The notes: generated by a model not told the origin, from the letters alone. DNA of 64,000 nucleotides from Chitinophaga sp. HK235 (GCF_018255755.1 NZ_CP073766.1:7066501-7130500), one strand, 5' to 3'; positions 17,442 to 25,425 are shown, counted from the first letter of the stretch. Made by a program: numbers and translations.

Positions 17442-18173
17442 CTATTGCCTGCTGCTACTTTGAGCGGCAGCATTGAGCAGTGCCGGTAGTTTGGAAGGAT
17501 CGTACATCATGTCGGCGAGTGAAGACATATAGGGGAAGGAGTAATGGTCCATGCCGAATTTGTTCAGCAGGTATACATCCAGTTGTTCCGGTGCGGTATG
17601 GCCCTGTATATAGTCGCCCACGTAAAAGAGGAAACGTTGTTTTTCCTTTTCAAACAGCAGCACCAGCGCTACTTTGTCTTTAAGCTGGTCGCGGAATGGA
17701 TTTTTGAATATTTTAAGTGCCTGTGTAAAATGGGCGGTAGTAAGCGGTTCAGAAGGATTGGGCAGCAGCTGGGTGCAGAAATAGTCTACAGCCAGATCAT
17801 CGAAGTAGCTGGTACCGTTGTCTTCTCCCGGATCGTTGTGCCAGGTAGCCCATTGCAATAGTTCTGCCTGGGTGGTGTGGCCGGCCAGCAGTGCTTCCAG
17901 CTGATGTATAACTCCTTCACGGGTAGGTGCGGAGTCTTTAGCCTGAGTGAGGGCTCCTACTATCTCCTGGTAATAATCTTCATGCATGTTAGCGGCGGTC
18001 CTCAGCAGGAGGCGGGTAACATCTTCTCCGGAATCTTCCGGGTCTACGGGTTGCAGGTTTATTTCTCCGTACAGGTCCTGTAACACTTCCTGTTTAGTTT
18101 TAGTTCCACGCAAGTATGCCTTCAGCAATGAAATAAAGTATACGGATGTTACAGGGGGCATCTTATTTTTCAT
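17442..18173 (-). CDS. Helical-repeat protein of unknown function
   Basis: A 243-residue soluble protein with no signal peptide. Three segments follow a similar plan, a hydrophobic helix, a Gly and a T/A-x-x-E/Q-x-L helix: residues 13-34 (FISLLKAYLRGTKTKQEVL), 89-107 (IHQLEALLAGHTTQAELL) and 182-199 (LFYVGDYIQGHTAPEQLD). This suggests three related all-helical units of about 90 residues. It ends in a polar Ser/Gln tail. I do not recognise a family. It converges with the DUF4412-like gene, and GC-rich hairpins (for example 17426-17443) lie between them. Confidence 0.7.
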   Translation of the reverse strand: MKNKMPPVTSVYFISLLKAYLRGTKTKQEVLQDLYGEINLQPVDPEDSGEDVTRLLLRTAANMHEDYYQEIVGALTQAKDSAPTREGVIHQLEALLAGHTTQAELLQWATWHNDPGEDNGTSYFDDLAVDYFCTQLLPNPSEPLTTAHFTQALKIFKNPFRDQLKDKVALVLLFEKEKQRFLFYVGDYIQGHTAPEQLDVYLLNKFGMDHYSFPYMSSLADMMYDPSKLPALLNAAAQSSSRQ

Positions 18174-18510
18174 GGGCCTTTTTTAATCACGCAGCAGCGT
18201 TCAGGCCAAAAATAGCATAAATTGAATAACATTTATTTGCGTTTTCAGGAAAACTAAAACATTTAATTTTCCGTAAGCTTCCTACAGGCAAGATGATGGC
18301 CGCAGTGACACCGGATAAAAACTGGTGCAGTAATTGAGGGGTGACATCACGCCCGCACGCAGAAAATGGCTGTAGTAACCGGCCCGGCACTGACCGGTAC
18401 AGGCAATCAAACAACAGACTGAGCTTTGACCCCAGCAATCAGACAGCACTCCGCTTTCAGGTATAAGCCATATATCTAACTATTTCACTCAGTTTTTAAA
18501 TTCACAAAAA
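18174..18510. other. Regulatory region upstream of HvfA-like operon
   Basis: This 337-base gap lies between divergent genes. I see no credible gene in it; the open frames on either strand lack family features. It must hold the promoter of the HvfA-like operon. CTTTGA near 18422 is the nearest approach to a -7 box, but I cannot define the promoter or a metal-responsive operator. Confidence 0.45.
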
Positions 18511-18849
18511 ATGGAAAAAAAATCGATCAACAAAAAAGTGCTTTTTTCCGGCTCTCTTGTAGCCAGCGCTATCCTGGGTCTTACTGCCCTGCAATCTACA
18601 GCTGCCAACCCGGTTAGTTATACTAATCTTGGCTCCGGTGCTGCTGTAAGAAGTGCCCTGACCGGTCATTCCTCCGTTGTCAGTGCTGTAGAGCTTTCTT
18701 GCAGTAACCACAAGGATTCCACTATGAAATCCAAGGAAGGCAAATGTTCTCCGGGCAAATGCGCACAAGGTAAATGCGTAGGTCACAAAAAGGGCAAAAA
18801 AGGTGGTAAAGGCAAGCCTGCCACTGATACTACCAAGTCCGGCAAATAA
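18511..18849 (+). CDS. HvfA/BufA-like metallophore precursor peptide (GKC repeats)
   Basis: A 112-residue small exported protein. Residues 1-32 form a leader (MEKKSINKKVLFSGSLVASA then a hydrophobic core and AA). The C-terminal part holds Cys64 (LSCSN) and a tight repeat EGKCSPGKCAQGKC with Cys79, Cys84 and Cys89 spaced five apart, followed by a Lys/Gly-rich tail. This is the EGKC-type core of HvfA/bufferin peptides, whose cysteines are turned into copper-binding groups by MNIO enzymes. The next three genes are the expected MNIO enzyme, its DUF2063 partner and a DoxX protein, which strongly supports the call. The signal-like leader suggests export after modification. Confidence 0.85.
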   Translation: MEKKSINKKVLFSGSLVASAILGLTALQSTAANPVSYTNLGSGAAVRSALTGHSSVVSAVELSCSNHKDSTMKSKEGKCSPGKCAQGKCVGHKKGKKGGKGKPATDTTKSGK

Positions 18850-18859
18850 TTCCTTATCA

Positions 18860-18891
18860 AAAGGGAAAGGCGGTTACAGGTCTTTCCCTTT
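18860..18891 (+). terminator. Hairpin between precursor and modification genes (possible attenuator)
   Basis: A 10-bp stem AAAGGGAAAG/CTTTCCCTTT (18860-18869 with 18882-18891) followed by TATGCTTTTA. It lies between the precursor and the MNIO gene, so partial termination would raise precursor transcript over enzyme transcript. Confidence 0.6.
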
Positions 18892-18917
18892 ATGCTTTTA
18901 CCCTAAAATACCTGGTC

Positions 18918-19745
18918 ATGGTAGGATTAGGCTTTCGCCGCGAAATTGCGGAAGAGATGATCAGCGGAACACTGATCACTCCTGACTTTGTTGAATTTGC
19001 TCCGGAGAACTGGATGAACCTCGGTGGTTACTGGAAAAAGATGCTGCGCCGGGTGGTGGAAAAATATCCGGTACTCTGTCATGGGCTTTCCTTGTCTGTC
19101 GGCAGTCCTGAAGAGCTGGATAAAACATTCCTCCGTTATGTGAAGTCTTTTCTGGAAGAATATAAAATACAACTGTACTCGGAACATCTGAGTTATGCCA
19201 AATGCAATAATGCCCATCTCTATGATCTGCTGCCAATGCCTTTTCGGATGGACGCTGTAAAACATATAGCCGGGCGTATCCGTCAGGTGCAGGACTTTCT
19301 TCAAAGGCCGCTGGCTATGGAGATCATCTCTTATTATACATCGGTGGTGCCGGAAATGAGCGAGATTGACTTTATCAACGAAGTGGTGGCACAGTCTGAC
19401 TGTCAGTTGCTGCTTGATATTAATAACATCTATGTCAATGCCTTTAATCACCATTACGATGCGAAGGCATTTATTTCACAGCTCCCCCTGGATAAAGTAG
19501 CTTATATACATATGGCCGGTCATGAGCAGGTATCTCCGGATATGATACTGGACACGCACGGGAATCCGATTGCAGATCCGGTATACGATCTGTTTGAATG
19601 GGCTATCCAGCGGATAAAACCGGTGCCGGTATTGCTGGAACGGGATAATAATATTCCGGCTATGGAAGAGCTGGAGGCAGAGCTGACGCGGCTGAAATCT
19701 ATTTGTCAAAAACAATGGAAACAAAAAAATGAACTCGTTGCCTGA
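18918..19745 (+). CDS. MNIO (DUF692) multinuclear iron oxidase, HvfB/BufB-like
   Basis: A 275-residue TIM-barrel enzyme of the DUF692/MNIO family, which uses two or three iron ions and O2 to remodel cysteines in precursor peptides. The start MVGLGFRREI is typical. Candidate metal ligands run in the expected order: H55 (CHGLSLSVG), E89/H90 (LYSEHLSY), E135 (AMEIISYY), D167 and N169 (LLLDINNIYVNAFNH), H198 and H202 (YIHMAGHE), D212/H214 (LDTHGNP) and E241/D243 (LLERDNN). It lies between the GKC-repeat precursor and a DUF2063 gene that overlaps its 3' end by 17 bases. Confidence 0.92.
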   Translation: MVGLGFRREIAEEMISGTLITPDFVEFAPENWMNLGGYWKKMLRRVVEKYPVLCHGLSLSVGSPEELDKTFLRYVKSFLEEYKIQLYSEHLSYAKCNNAHLYDLLPMPFRMDAVKHIAGRIRQVQDFLQRPLAMEIISYYTSVVPEMSEIDFINEVVAQSDCQLLLDINNIYVNAFNHHYDAKAFISQLPLDKVAYIHMAGHEQVSPDMILDTHGNPIADPVYDLFEWAIQRIKPVPVLLERDNNIPAMEELEAELTRLKSICQKQWKQKNELVA

Positions 19746-20478
19746 CACATGGCAGCTGCAACAGCAGTTTGCGGACCATTGCCGCACCGGTGACAAAGTA
19801 AAGTTGCCCGGTGTGGCCAAAGACCGTCTTGCCCACTATCGCCGTACTATCCTGCATACGGTAAAAGCTACCATGGAAACAGCTTTCCCGATTACCTGCA
19901 CCAATATCCCTGCCCGTAAATGGGATAGCATGGTCAGCACTTTCTTTGCCAAGCATGCCTGCCAGTCGTACCAGCTATGGAAGATGCCGCTGGAGTTTTA
20001 TACTTATTCGGTTGAAAACAGCTGGGACGAAGTATATGGCATACCGTACCTCAATGATCTGCTCGGATTTGAATGGGCGGAGATAGAAGTGTTTAATATG
20101 GAAGATATTGCCCCGGCTCCTTTCACGCAGGAAGGCAGCTGGCTGGAGACACCACTGGTGCTGAACCCGGAGTACCGGTTGCTGTCATTTAGTTATCCGG
20201 TGCACCTGGAAGCGAAGGCTGCCCGGTTGCTGAAACAGCAGGGAGCCTGGTTTGTGCTGCTGTACCGGGAAGCGACCAGCGACCATGTACAGTTTACCGA
20301 TCTCTCGCCCTGGCTGGCTTTTGTAGTGGAGCAGCTGGTACAGGGAGTAACGGTGAGGGATATACTGGATTATTCGCCACAGCTTGGTATAACGTTGACA
20401 GATACACTGGAAAAAGATACGCTGGCATTTTTAGGCAATATGCACCGGCAACATTTTGTGCTGGGCTTTCAATCCTGA
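19729..20478 (+). CDS. DUF2063 MNIO partner protein, HvfC/BufC-like
   Basis: A 249-residue protein with an N-terminal DUF2063 DNA-binding-like domain (QQQFADHCRTGD, RLAHYRRTILHTVKATMETAFPI as separate conserved blocks) and a C-terminal domain rich in hydrophobics. Such proteins bind the leader of the precursor and deliver it to the MNIO enzyme. The ATG at 19729 lies inside the end of the MNIO gene, a 17-base overlap that implies translational coupling. The next gene starts 3 bases after its stop. Confidence 0.9.
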   Translation: MNSLPDTWQLQQQFADHCRTGDKVKLPGVAKDRLAHYRRTILHTVKATMETAFPITCTNIPARKWDSMVSTFFAKHACQSYQLWKMPLEFYTYSVENSWDEVYGIPYLNDLLGFEWAEIEVFNMEDIAPAPFTQEGSWLETPLVLNPEYRLLSFSYPVHLEAKAARLLKQQGAWFVLLYREATSDHVQFTDLSPWLAFVVEQLVQGVTVRDILDYSPQLGITLTDTLEKDTLAFLGNMHRQHFVLGFQS

Positions 20479-20481
20479 ATC

Positions 20482-20913
20482 ATGCGTTTTTATGCTGCTT
20501 ATGCGCGCCGGCTTTCGGCGCTGAAAGATATTCCCCTATTGTTGTTACGGCTGGTGCTGGCTTATGGTTATTATCATCCGGCACTGCTGAAGTGGAAAGA
20601 TATCCACAGTATTGGGGACTGGTTTGGCCAGTTGCATATTCCTGCGCCCTATATCAATGCTTATGTGGTGGCTGTTACGGAAACCCTGGGCATCATTTTG
20701 CTAACGCTGGGACTGTGGGTGCGTTATATTACGCTGCCGCTGATGGTCAGTATGGTGGTGGCCATTATTACAGTGCACTGGGCCAATGGTTTTGAGGCTG
20801 GTGACAATGGTTTTGAAATCCCTCTTTATTATATTCTCATGTTATTTACCCTGTTAGTGTATGGAAGCGGTAAAATAGGGTTGGATGCACTGTTGGAGCG
20901 TAACCGTAAGTAA
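20482..20913 (+). CDS. DoxX-family membrane protein, HvfD-like
   Basis: A 143-residue protein with four predicted membrane helices. It starts MRFYAAYARRLSALKDIPLLLLR and contains FGQLHIPAPYINAYVVAVTE and TLGIILLTLGLWVRY, the DoxX/DoxD pattern. In HvfABCD-type operons a DoxX protein is the fourth member; its role is unsettled, perhaps in redox or metal handling at the inner membrane. It closes the operon, 3 bases after the DUF2063 gene, and then meets a convergent response regulator. Confidence 0.88.
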   Translation: MRFYAAYARRLSALKDIPLLLLRLVLAYGYYHPALLKWKDIHSIGDWFGQLHIPAPYINAYVVAVTETLGIILLTLGLWVRYITLPLMVSMVVAIITVHWANGFEAGDNGFEIPLYYILMLFTLLVYGSGKIGLDALLERNRK

Positions 20914-20949
20914 CCGTTAGGGCTATACTACGATGTGCTGACCGCCGGA

Positions 20950-21375
20950 TCAGCTGGCTATAGGGAAGGAGTAATTACCCAGGCTGCAATCGCGGAACTG
21001 TTGCATAATCTCCAGACCTTCTTCATAGGTGTCTGGTTTGACTACAAAAGCTTCTGCACCCAGTTTGATACACTGTTGTTTCTGTATCTCATTCAGGAAA
21101 GTAGAATAGATAATAACCCGGATATCCTGGTACCGGGTGTGCTGTTTTAACAGTTCCAGTGTTTGCGTGCCCGTAAGCCGGGGCATGTTCAGGTCGAGGA
21201 TGATGAGTGAGGGTAATGGCTTTTCGTATAGTGCATCCAGGTATTCGAGTGCCATCATTCCATCCTGTACAAAATGGATGTTATCTGAAAAAGAAAGCTC
21301 CCTGCACATCATTTCCATAATGAATACGTCCTCAGGGTCATCGTCGGCTATGAGGATCTGTGCATATTTCTGCAT
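20950..21375 (-). CDS. Single-domain response regulator (CheY-like)
   Basis: A 141-residue stand-alone receiver. From MQKYAQILIADDDPEDV the acidic cluster DDD is followed by the phospho-acceptor Asp in LIILDLNMPRLTGTQ, the Thr/Ser strand RVIIYSTF and Lys in FVVKPDTYEEG. No output domain follows. The frame is open up to 21495, but the extra residues have no family character and the receiver starts exactly at ATG 21375. Such Bacteroidota receivers often act in phosphorelays with hybrid kinases. No kinase is adjacent. Confidence 0.9.
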   Translation of the reverse strand: MQKYAQILIADDDPEDVFIMEMMCRELSFSDNIHFVQDGMMALEYLDALYEKPLPSLIILDLNMPRLTGTQTLELLKQHTRYQDIRVIIYSTFLNEIQKQQCIKLGAEAFVVKPDTYEEGLEIMQQFRDCSLGNYSFPIAS

Positions 21376-21586
21376 GTTAGGACAAATATTTTTATAACAA
21401 TAAGTTAAAAATCTACCAGCAAAGCGGATGCCTGACGCTATACTGCTGCCAGCAGGCATTTTGCGGGGTATAACCGATACTTTCTGCGGTATCACGTCCT
21501 TGACGGGCTACAAAATGTGGAAGAATGTCAGCGCCACAGAAAGAAAACAGAATCCGGTTGTAAATTGCTGCTAAAACAAGCTACAT

Positions 21587-22009
21587 ATGAAAAAGTACCT
21601 GATGATGATATTGTCCGTTGGTATAACGGTCACGGCTGTAGCCCAGGTAAAAGTGCCTGCAGCAGCCAAGGCAGCTTTTGAAAAGGCTTATCCCGGAGCT
21701 GCCAAAGTGAAGTGGAGCAAAGAAGGGGTTGCTGATACTGAAGTAAGTTTTGTGCATAACGGAAAACATCAGTCTGCTGTTTACAATCAGGCAGGCATCT
21801 TGCAGGAAACAGAAGAGACGATTGCTGTATCAGCTTTGCCGGCAGGCGTTACCGCTTATGTAAAGGAGCATTATAAGGGTGCCCGTATTGCAGAGGCGGC
21901 AAAGATTACCAAAGCCGGTGGCGAGGTAAATTATGAAGCTGAAGTGAACAGAAAAGATGTGTTGTTTGATACCAATGGCAAATTTCTGAAAGAAGTAGTA
22001 GAACATTAA
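21587..22009 (+). CDS. Secreted PepSY-like (DUF2874) protein
   Basis: A 140-residue exported protein with signal peptide MKKYLMMILSVGITVTAVAQ. The mature part has two similar beta-alpha units: AAAKAAFEKAYPGAAKVKWSKEG then EVSFVHNGKHQSAVYN, and VTAYVKEHYKGARIAEAAKI then NYEAEVNRKDVLFDTNG. This is the PepSY-like DUF2874 pattern common in Bacteroidota periplasmic proteins; function unknown, possibly a protein inhibitor. A terminator hairpin follows at 22032. Confidence 0.85.
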   Translation: MKKYLMMILSVGITVTAVAQVKVPAAAKAAFEKAYPGAAKVKWSKEGVADTEVSFVHNGKHQSAVYNQAGILQETEETIAVSALPAGVTAYVKEHYKGARIAEAAKITKAGGEVNYEAEVNRKDVLFDTNGKFLKEVVEH

Positions 22010-22031
22010 GCATGAGCAAATGCGAATGATG

Positions 22032-22064
22032 GGTGTGTTGCTGTAATGGCGGCACACCTTTTTT
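22032..22064 (+). terminator. Terminator after PepSY-like gene
   Basis: A 10-bp stem with two G-T wobbles (22032-22041 with 22049-22058), then six T bases. Confidence 0.7.
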
Positions 22065-22081
22065 AATGGCGGATTTTCATT

Positions 22082-22125
22082 CAGGAATTACGAATGGAAG
22101 GGAAATCGTCCATTCGTAATTCCTG
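22082..22125. repeat. Inverted repeat with perfect 17-bp stem
   Basis: Arms 22082-22098 and 22109-22125 are perfectly complementary and contain the AATTACGAAT word seen in the 16449 element. It sits between convergent genes and could serve as a bidirectional terminator. Confidence 0.75.
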
Positions 22126-22129
22126 ATTA

Positions 22130-22879
22130 CTACCAGGGAATAGTTTGCCACTGATGGGTGAAAAACTGCAGGGTGGGCACTTCTTCCAGTGCTGCCTGTA
22201 CAATAATCCTGGCGCCTTCAGGGATTTCCAGCAAAGCATCGGCGGTGCCCATGGTGGTCTTCACCCAACCGGGGCTCACCGTATAGGCGCTGACGGTAGT
22301 AGCACGCAGGGCTTCCTGCAAATACACCGTTAGCAGGTTGACCATTGTTTTGGAACTATTGTAACCGAATTTTTTTACATGGTAGATGGGAGATGCAGGA
22401 TCGGCCTGTAACTGAATGCTGCCCAGCTCGCTGCTCAGGTTGATGATGCGTCCGGCGTTGCTTTTCAGCAGGAGAGGAAGCATAGTTTGGGTGAGCAGCA
22501 GTGTGCCCCATACATTGGTGTCAAAAACAGCTTTGAGCTCTTCTATGTCAGCCTGCAGGATGGTATTGGCCATTCTTTGAGCTGGCAGCCGGGCCGGGCT
22601 GGCATGCGTGATGGCAGCGTTGTTAATGAGGATATCCAGGTGGCCATACAGGTGATGGATCTTTTCGAAGAGTGCCTGTATCTGTTTGGGCTGGCTGATA
22701 TCCAATGGGAGGAAGGTGGCGTGGGGATATTCGTGTTGTAAGCTGCGGACGGCAGCTTCACCTTTTACAGGGTCGCGGGAAGTGAGGATAACCTTTACTC
22801 CCTTTTGCAGTAACTGCCGGGCGGCTTCCAGGCCCAGCCCGCGGTTGGCGCCGGTGATGAGCGCAATCTTTGCTGACAT
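22130..22879 (-). CDS. Short-chain dehydrogenase/reductase (SDR)
   Basis: A 249-residue Rossmann-fold oxidoreductase. The cofactor motif TGANRGLGLEAAR (TGxxxGxG) is near residue 8, ILINNAAITH is the NNAG-type motif, INLSSELGSIQ supplies the catalytic Ser, and FGYNSSKTMV gives the Y-x3-K pair. The R/S residues after the second strand (SRDP) fit NADP preference. Substrate unknown. It is preceded on the same strand by a Crp/Fnr-type regulator 75 bases upstream, which may control it. Confidence 0.9.
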   Translation of the reverse strand: MSAKIALITGANRGLGLEAARQLLQKGVKVILTSRDPVKGEAAVRSLQHEYPHATFLPLDISQPKQIQALFEKIHHLYGHLDILINNAAITHASPARLPAQRMANTILQADIEELKAVFDTNVWGTLLLTQTMLPLLLKSNAGRIINLSSELGSIQLQADPASPIYHVKKFGYNSSKTMVNLLTVYLQEALRATTVSAYTVSPGWVKTTMGTADALLEIPEGARIIVQAALEEVPTLQFFTHQWQTIPW

Positions 22880-22953
22880 AATGATGTGTTTTATACAACA
22901 AAGCTCAGGAACATCCGGGCGCCGGAAATTGTCTTAAGGCAATTAATGGAAGC

Positions 22954-23532
22954 TCAGGTTTGCATACGGCGCCGTAGCCGGCTGAGAGAAGAGGGGGTGA
23001 TGCCGATAAAGGAGGCCAGATGTTTCAGTGGTACCCGTTGCAGAAAACGAGGGTGTTGTAACAGCCGGTTGTACCTTTCCTGCGGGCTGTCGAGCAGTAG
23101 TGAGGTCGCTCTGCACATGGTGCCTACCAGTATTTCTTCCATCAGTTTCCGCCCGAAGGATTCGAATCCGGGGATCTTTTGATAGAGTGTATGCAGATGA
23201 TCGTAGTGAATGCTGGCTATTTGGGAATGCTCCAGTGCCTGGAGGTAATAGCGGGAGGGCTGTCGTGTGAGGAAGCTGGCCGGTTCGGTGATCAGGGTGT
23301 TTTCAAAAACAAGCCAGGTGGTGGTTTCATTACCGGCTTCATCTATGGCAAAAAGCCGGAAGGCTCCTTTCAGGATGATGGAAAGTGTGTCACAGGTTTG
23401 TCCTCTCCGGAGGATAACGGTATCTGCCGCAATTTCTCCGAAAGAAAATTGTTGCAATACTTTTTCAAGGTCCTGATCGGACAGGTTGCAGTAGCGAGTG
23501 ATAAAATCAGCCAGTAGTTTTCTGTTGTCCAT
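22954..23532 (-). CDS. Crp/Fnr-family transcriptional regulator
   Basis: A 192-residue regulator. Residues 1-120 form the cyclic-nucleotide-binding-like beta roll (VILRRGQTCDTLSIILKG, FRLFAIDEAGNETTTWLV), followed by the dimerisation helix and a C-terminal helix-turn-helix, RVPLKHLASFIGITPSSLSRLRRRM. There is no Fnr-type N-terminal Cys cluster, and the phosphate-binding cassette is degenerate, so cAMP binding is doubtful. The SDR gene lies just downstream and is the closest target. Confidence 0.9.
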   Translation of the reverse strand: MDNRKLLADFITRYCNLSDQDLEKVLQQFSFGEIAADTVILRRGQTCDTLSIILKGAFRLFAIDEAGNETTTWLVFENTLITEPASFLTRQPSRYYLQALEHSQIASIHYDHLHTLYQKIPGFESFGRKLMEEILVGTMCRATSLLLDSPQERYNRLLQHPRFLQRVPLKHLASFIGITPSSLSRLRRRMQT

Positions 23533-23627
23533 CGGGCTGAAATTAGCTATTTAATTTAACAGTTTACAGGCATATGAATGGTTGGCCTGGCACCACCTTT
23601 GTTTTCCGGTAGATAAAACCATGCGAT

Positions 23628-24152
23628 ATGAAAAAGGTATTATTTATCGCGTTAGTGATCGCTGGTAGTTTGTTATACCAGGGTGCGTTACAGGCGCAGG
23701 TGAGGGTGAATGTGAATTTTAATGTTGGCAGTCAGCCTGTATGGGGGCCGGTAGGGTATGATTATGCCCAATACTATTATTTTCCGGACATAGACACCTA
23801 TTATGATGTTGCCAGCCAGCAGTATATATACCTTAATGGAGGAAGCTGGATGTTTGCGCCCACTTTACCACCGCGTTATAACTTTGACTTGTACAGGGGA
23901 TATAAAGTGGTTATCAATCAGCCAAACCCCTGGATGCATGATAATGTGTACAGGAATAAATATGCGCGTTACAGGGGGCAGGAATGGTATGGCAGACAGC
24001 CGATCATCCGGGACAGCCGGGACAGCAAGTACTTTATTGTGAAAGGACATCCGATGTACGGCAAGGGTAATGAACAGATGCATGCACGTGGACATGAGGA
24101 TCATGGTGATCATGGTGAAAGAGGACATGGGCATGATCACGGGCATAACTAG
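23628..24152 (+). CDS. Secreted protein with His-rich C-terminus
   Basis: A 174-residue exported protein: signal peptide to about residue 25 (QGALQAQ), then an aromatic-rich domain (YAQYYYFPDIDTYYDV, YNFDLYRGYKVVIN) and a C-terminal tail in which about one residue in three is His, with Glu, Asp and Gly (HGDHGERGHGHDHGHN). The tail could bind Ni, Zn, Cu or Fe in the periplasm. The central domain resembles small secreted proteins widespread in Bacteroidota but I cannot name the family. It sits next to the RIC and globin genes but is transcribed toward them. Confidence 0.8.
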   Translation: MKKVLFIALVIAGSLLYQGALQAQVRVNVNFNVGSQPVWGPVGYDYAQYYYFPDIDTYYDVASQQYIYLNGGSWMFAPTLPPRYNFDLYRGYKVVINQPNPWMHDNVYRNKYARYRGQEWYGRQPIIRDSRDSKYFIVKGHPMYGKGNEQMHARGHEDHGDHGERGHGHDHGHN

Positions 24153-24185
24153 TAAAAATTATTAGAGCAGATACAGGAGAATGAG

Positions 24186-24218
24186 GAATGGCCGGTGTTT
24201 TGCCGGCCATTCTTTTTT
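24186..24218 (+). terminator. Terminator after His-rich gene
   Basis: A perfect 10-bp stem (24186-24195 with 24203-24212), 7-base loop, then TTTTTT. It runs into the stop of the convergent RIC gene. Confidence 0.85.
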
Positions 24219-24963
24219 ATGAAGGTATTTTACAGCTGCTGCCGGTCAGTGTTTTTTCGGCTGCGATAGCTTTAGGAAAGAGGATATTGTTTTCGAGGTG
24301 TATATGCTGGTGCAGGTCATCCTGGAATTCCTTGAGTAAGGCGTAGGTGACACGATAGGTGTTGCAGGCATTTTCAGGTGGCGTGTAGTTGTTACTCAGC
24401 TCTGCTATTTTGCGGAAGCGTTCCCCTTCCTGGTCGTGTTCGCCCATCATGACAGCGATGGGTTTTTCTACTTTGCTGACAGCGCCGGATTCGAAGTATT
24501 CGCCTGCCTCCTGTTTTTTGACAATTTCCCGGATGCGGGGGAAGAGTATCAGCTCTTCCTTTTCCATGTGGGCGGTGAGTTCTGCAGCAGCGGCGGTAAA
24601 CAGGGCCGCTATCTGCCACAGTTCGGGATGCTGTTGTCCATGTACCTGGCAGACTTTTCTCAGGTATTCGTGGAGGACTGGTATTTTTTGTGCGACATAA
24701 TGGTGGTGTTTACGGACAATATGTTCTGCGAGCTGATCAAGCGGCCATATGTGGTAGGTCTGGATACTACATACAGGCGTTGCCGTTATATCATGCAGTT
24801 CGTTTAGGATAGGGGCCATGTCGAGTTTTTTTTCCGTGCAAACCTGGCCTATGGCCCGGTTTCCTTTGCAGCAGAAGTCGATCCCGTGGTGGCGGAAAAC
24901 GTCGGCAGTGCGGTAGTCGGTGGCTACCAGTTGGCCAATGATGGTGTTTTCATTGATTTCCAT
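24217..24963 (-). CDS. ric: Iron-sulfur cluster repair di-iron protein (RIC/ScdA/YtfE)
   Basis: A 248-residue hemerythrin-like protein. The N-terminal ScdA domain has GIDFCCKGN (C31-C32). The four-helix bundle supplies metal ligands: HIVRKHHHYVA, LTAHMEKEELILFPRI, VMMGEHDQEGERF and HQHIHLENNILFPKA (H-x3-E-type pairs). These proteins repair nitrosylated or oxidised Fe-S clusters. It follows a truncated haemoglobin gene by only six bases on the same strand, so the pair is probably one NO-stress operon. Confidence 0.93.
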   Translation of the reverse strand: MEINENTIIGQLVATDYRTADVFRHHGIDFCCKGNRAIGQVCTEKKLDMAPILNELHDITATPVCSIQTYHIWPLDQLAEHIVRKHHHYVAQKIPVLHEYLRKVCQVHGQQHPELWQIAALFTAAAAELTAHMEKEELILFPRIREIVKKQEAGEYFESGAVSKVEKPIAVMMGEHDQEGERFRKIAELSNNYTPPENACNTYRVTYALLKEFQDDLHQHIHLENNILFPKAIAAEKTLTGSSCKIPS

Positions 24964-24969
24964 AAATAG

Positions 24970-25374
24970 CTATTTTATTGCTGTGGTACTATTGTAATAG
25001 GTGATCTTGGAGAGGAACATCTGCGCCATTTTTTCTCCCCGCCAGCAGGCTTCGCTGGCTTTAGGTCCGTCAAAATGCTGTGTTACCGTTTCCCGGAAAA
25101 GCAGCTGCCAGCGGTCAAAATGGGTTGCATTCACGGGCATTTGGGCATGCGGCCAGAAAGGGCTGCCATGGTAGGTATGGTTGTCCAGCAGCACTGTTTC
25201 CCAGAAGCGGTACATTTTGTCGAGATGCTCAGGCCAGCGGTCTTGTATGATACCATTGAAAATAGGCCCCAGCAGTTCATCGGTACGGGCTTTCCCGTAG
25301 AAGCTGTCTACCAGCAGGCGGATATCGTCAAGGGAGGAAATGTCTTTTAGTTGCTCCATGATAAATAAATACAT
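24970..25374 (-). CDS. Group III truncated haemoglobin
   Basis: A 134-residue (or 129 if ATG 25359 is used) globin. The sequence DDIRLLVDSFYGKARTDELLGPIF is the typical N-terminal region. FWETVLLDNHTYHGSPFWPH and ATHFDRWQLLFRETV carry the heme-pocket Tyr/Trp and proximal His region of trHb group III. Likely role: NO or O2 chemistry near the membrane. It leads an operon with RIC. A candidate promoter and a partly palindromic AT-rich region lie upstream (25426-25460). Confidence 0.9.
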   Translation of the reverse strand: MYLFIMEQLKDISSLDDIRLLVDSFYGKARTDELLGPIFNGIIQDRWPEHLDKMYRFWETVLLDNHTYHGSPFWPHAQMPVNATHFDRWQLLFRETVTQHFDGPKASEACWRGEKMAQMFLSKITYYNSTTAIK

Positions 25375-25425
25375 TTTTGTCCTTAATTAGGAATCGCGTT
25401 CAGGCTGATTAAGGAGATCCTGCAA

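Noticed and set aside
18187..18438. 83-codon minus-strand frame upstream of the HvfA-like gene
   Set aside because: Compositionally random, no family pattern, and the region must hold the operon promoter.
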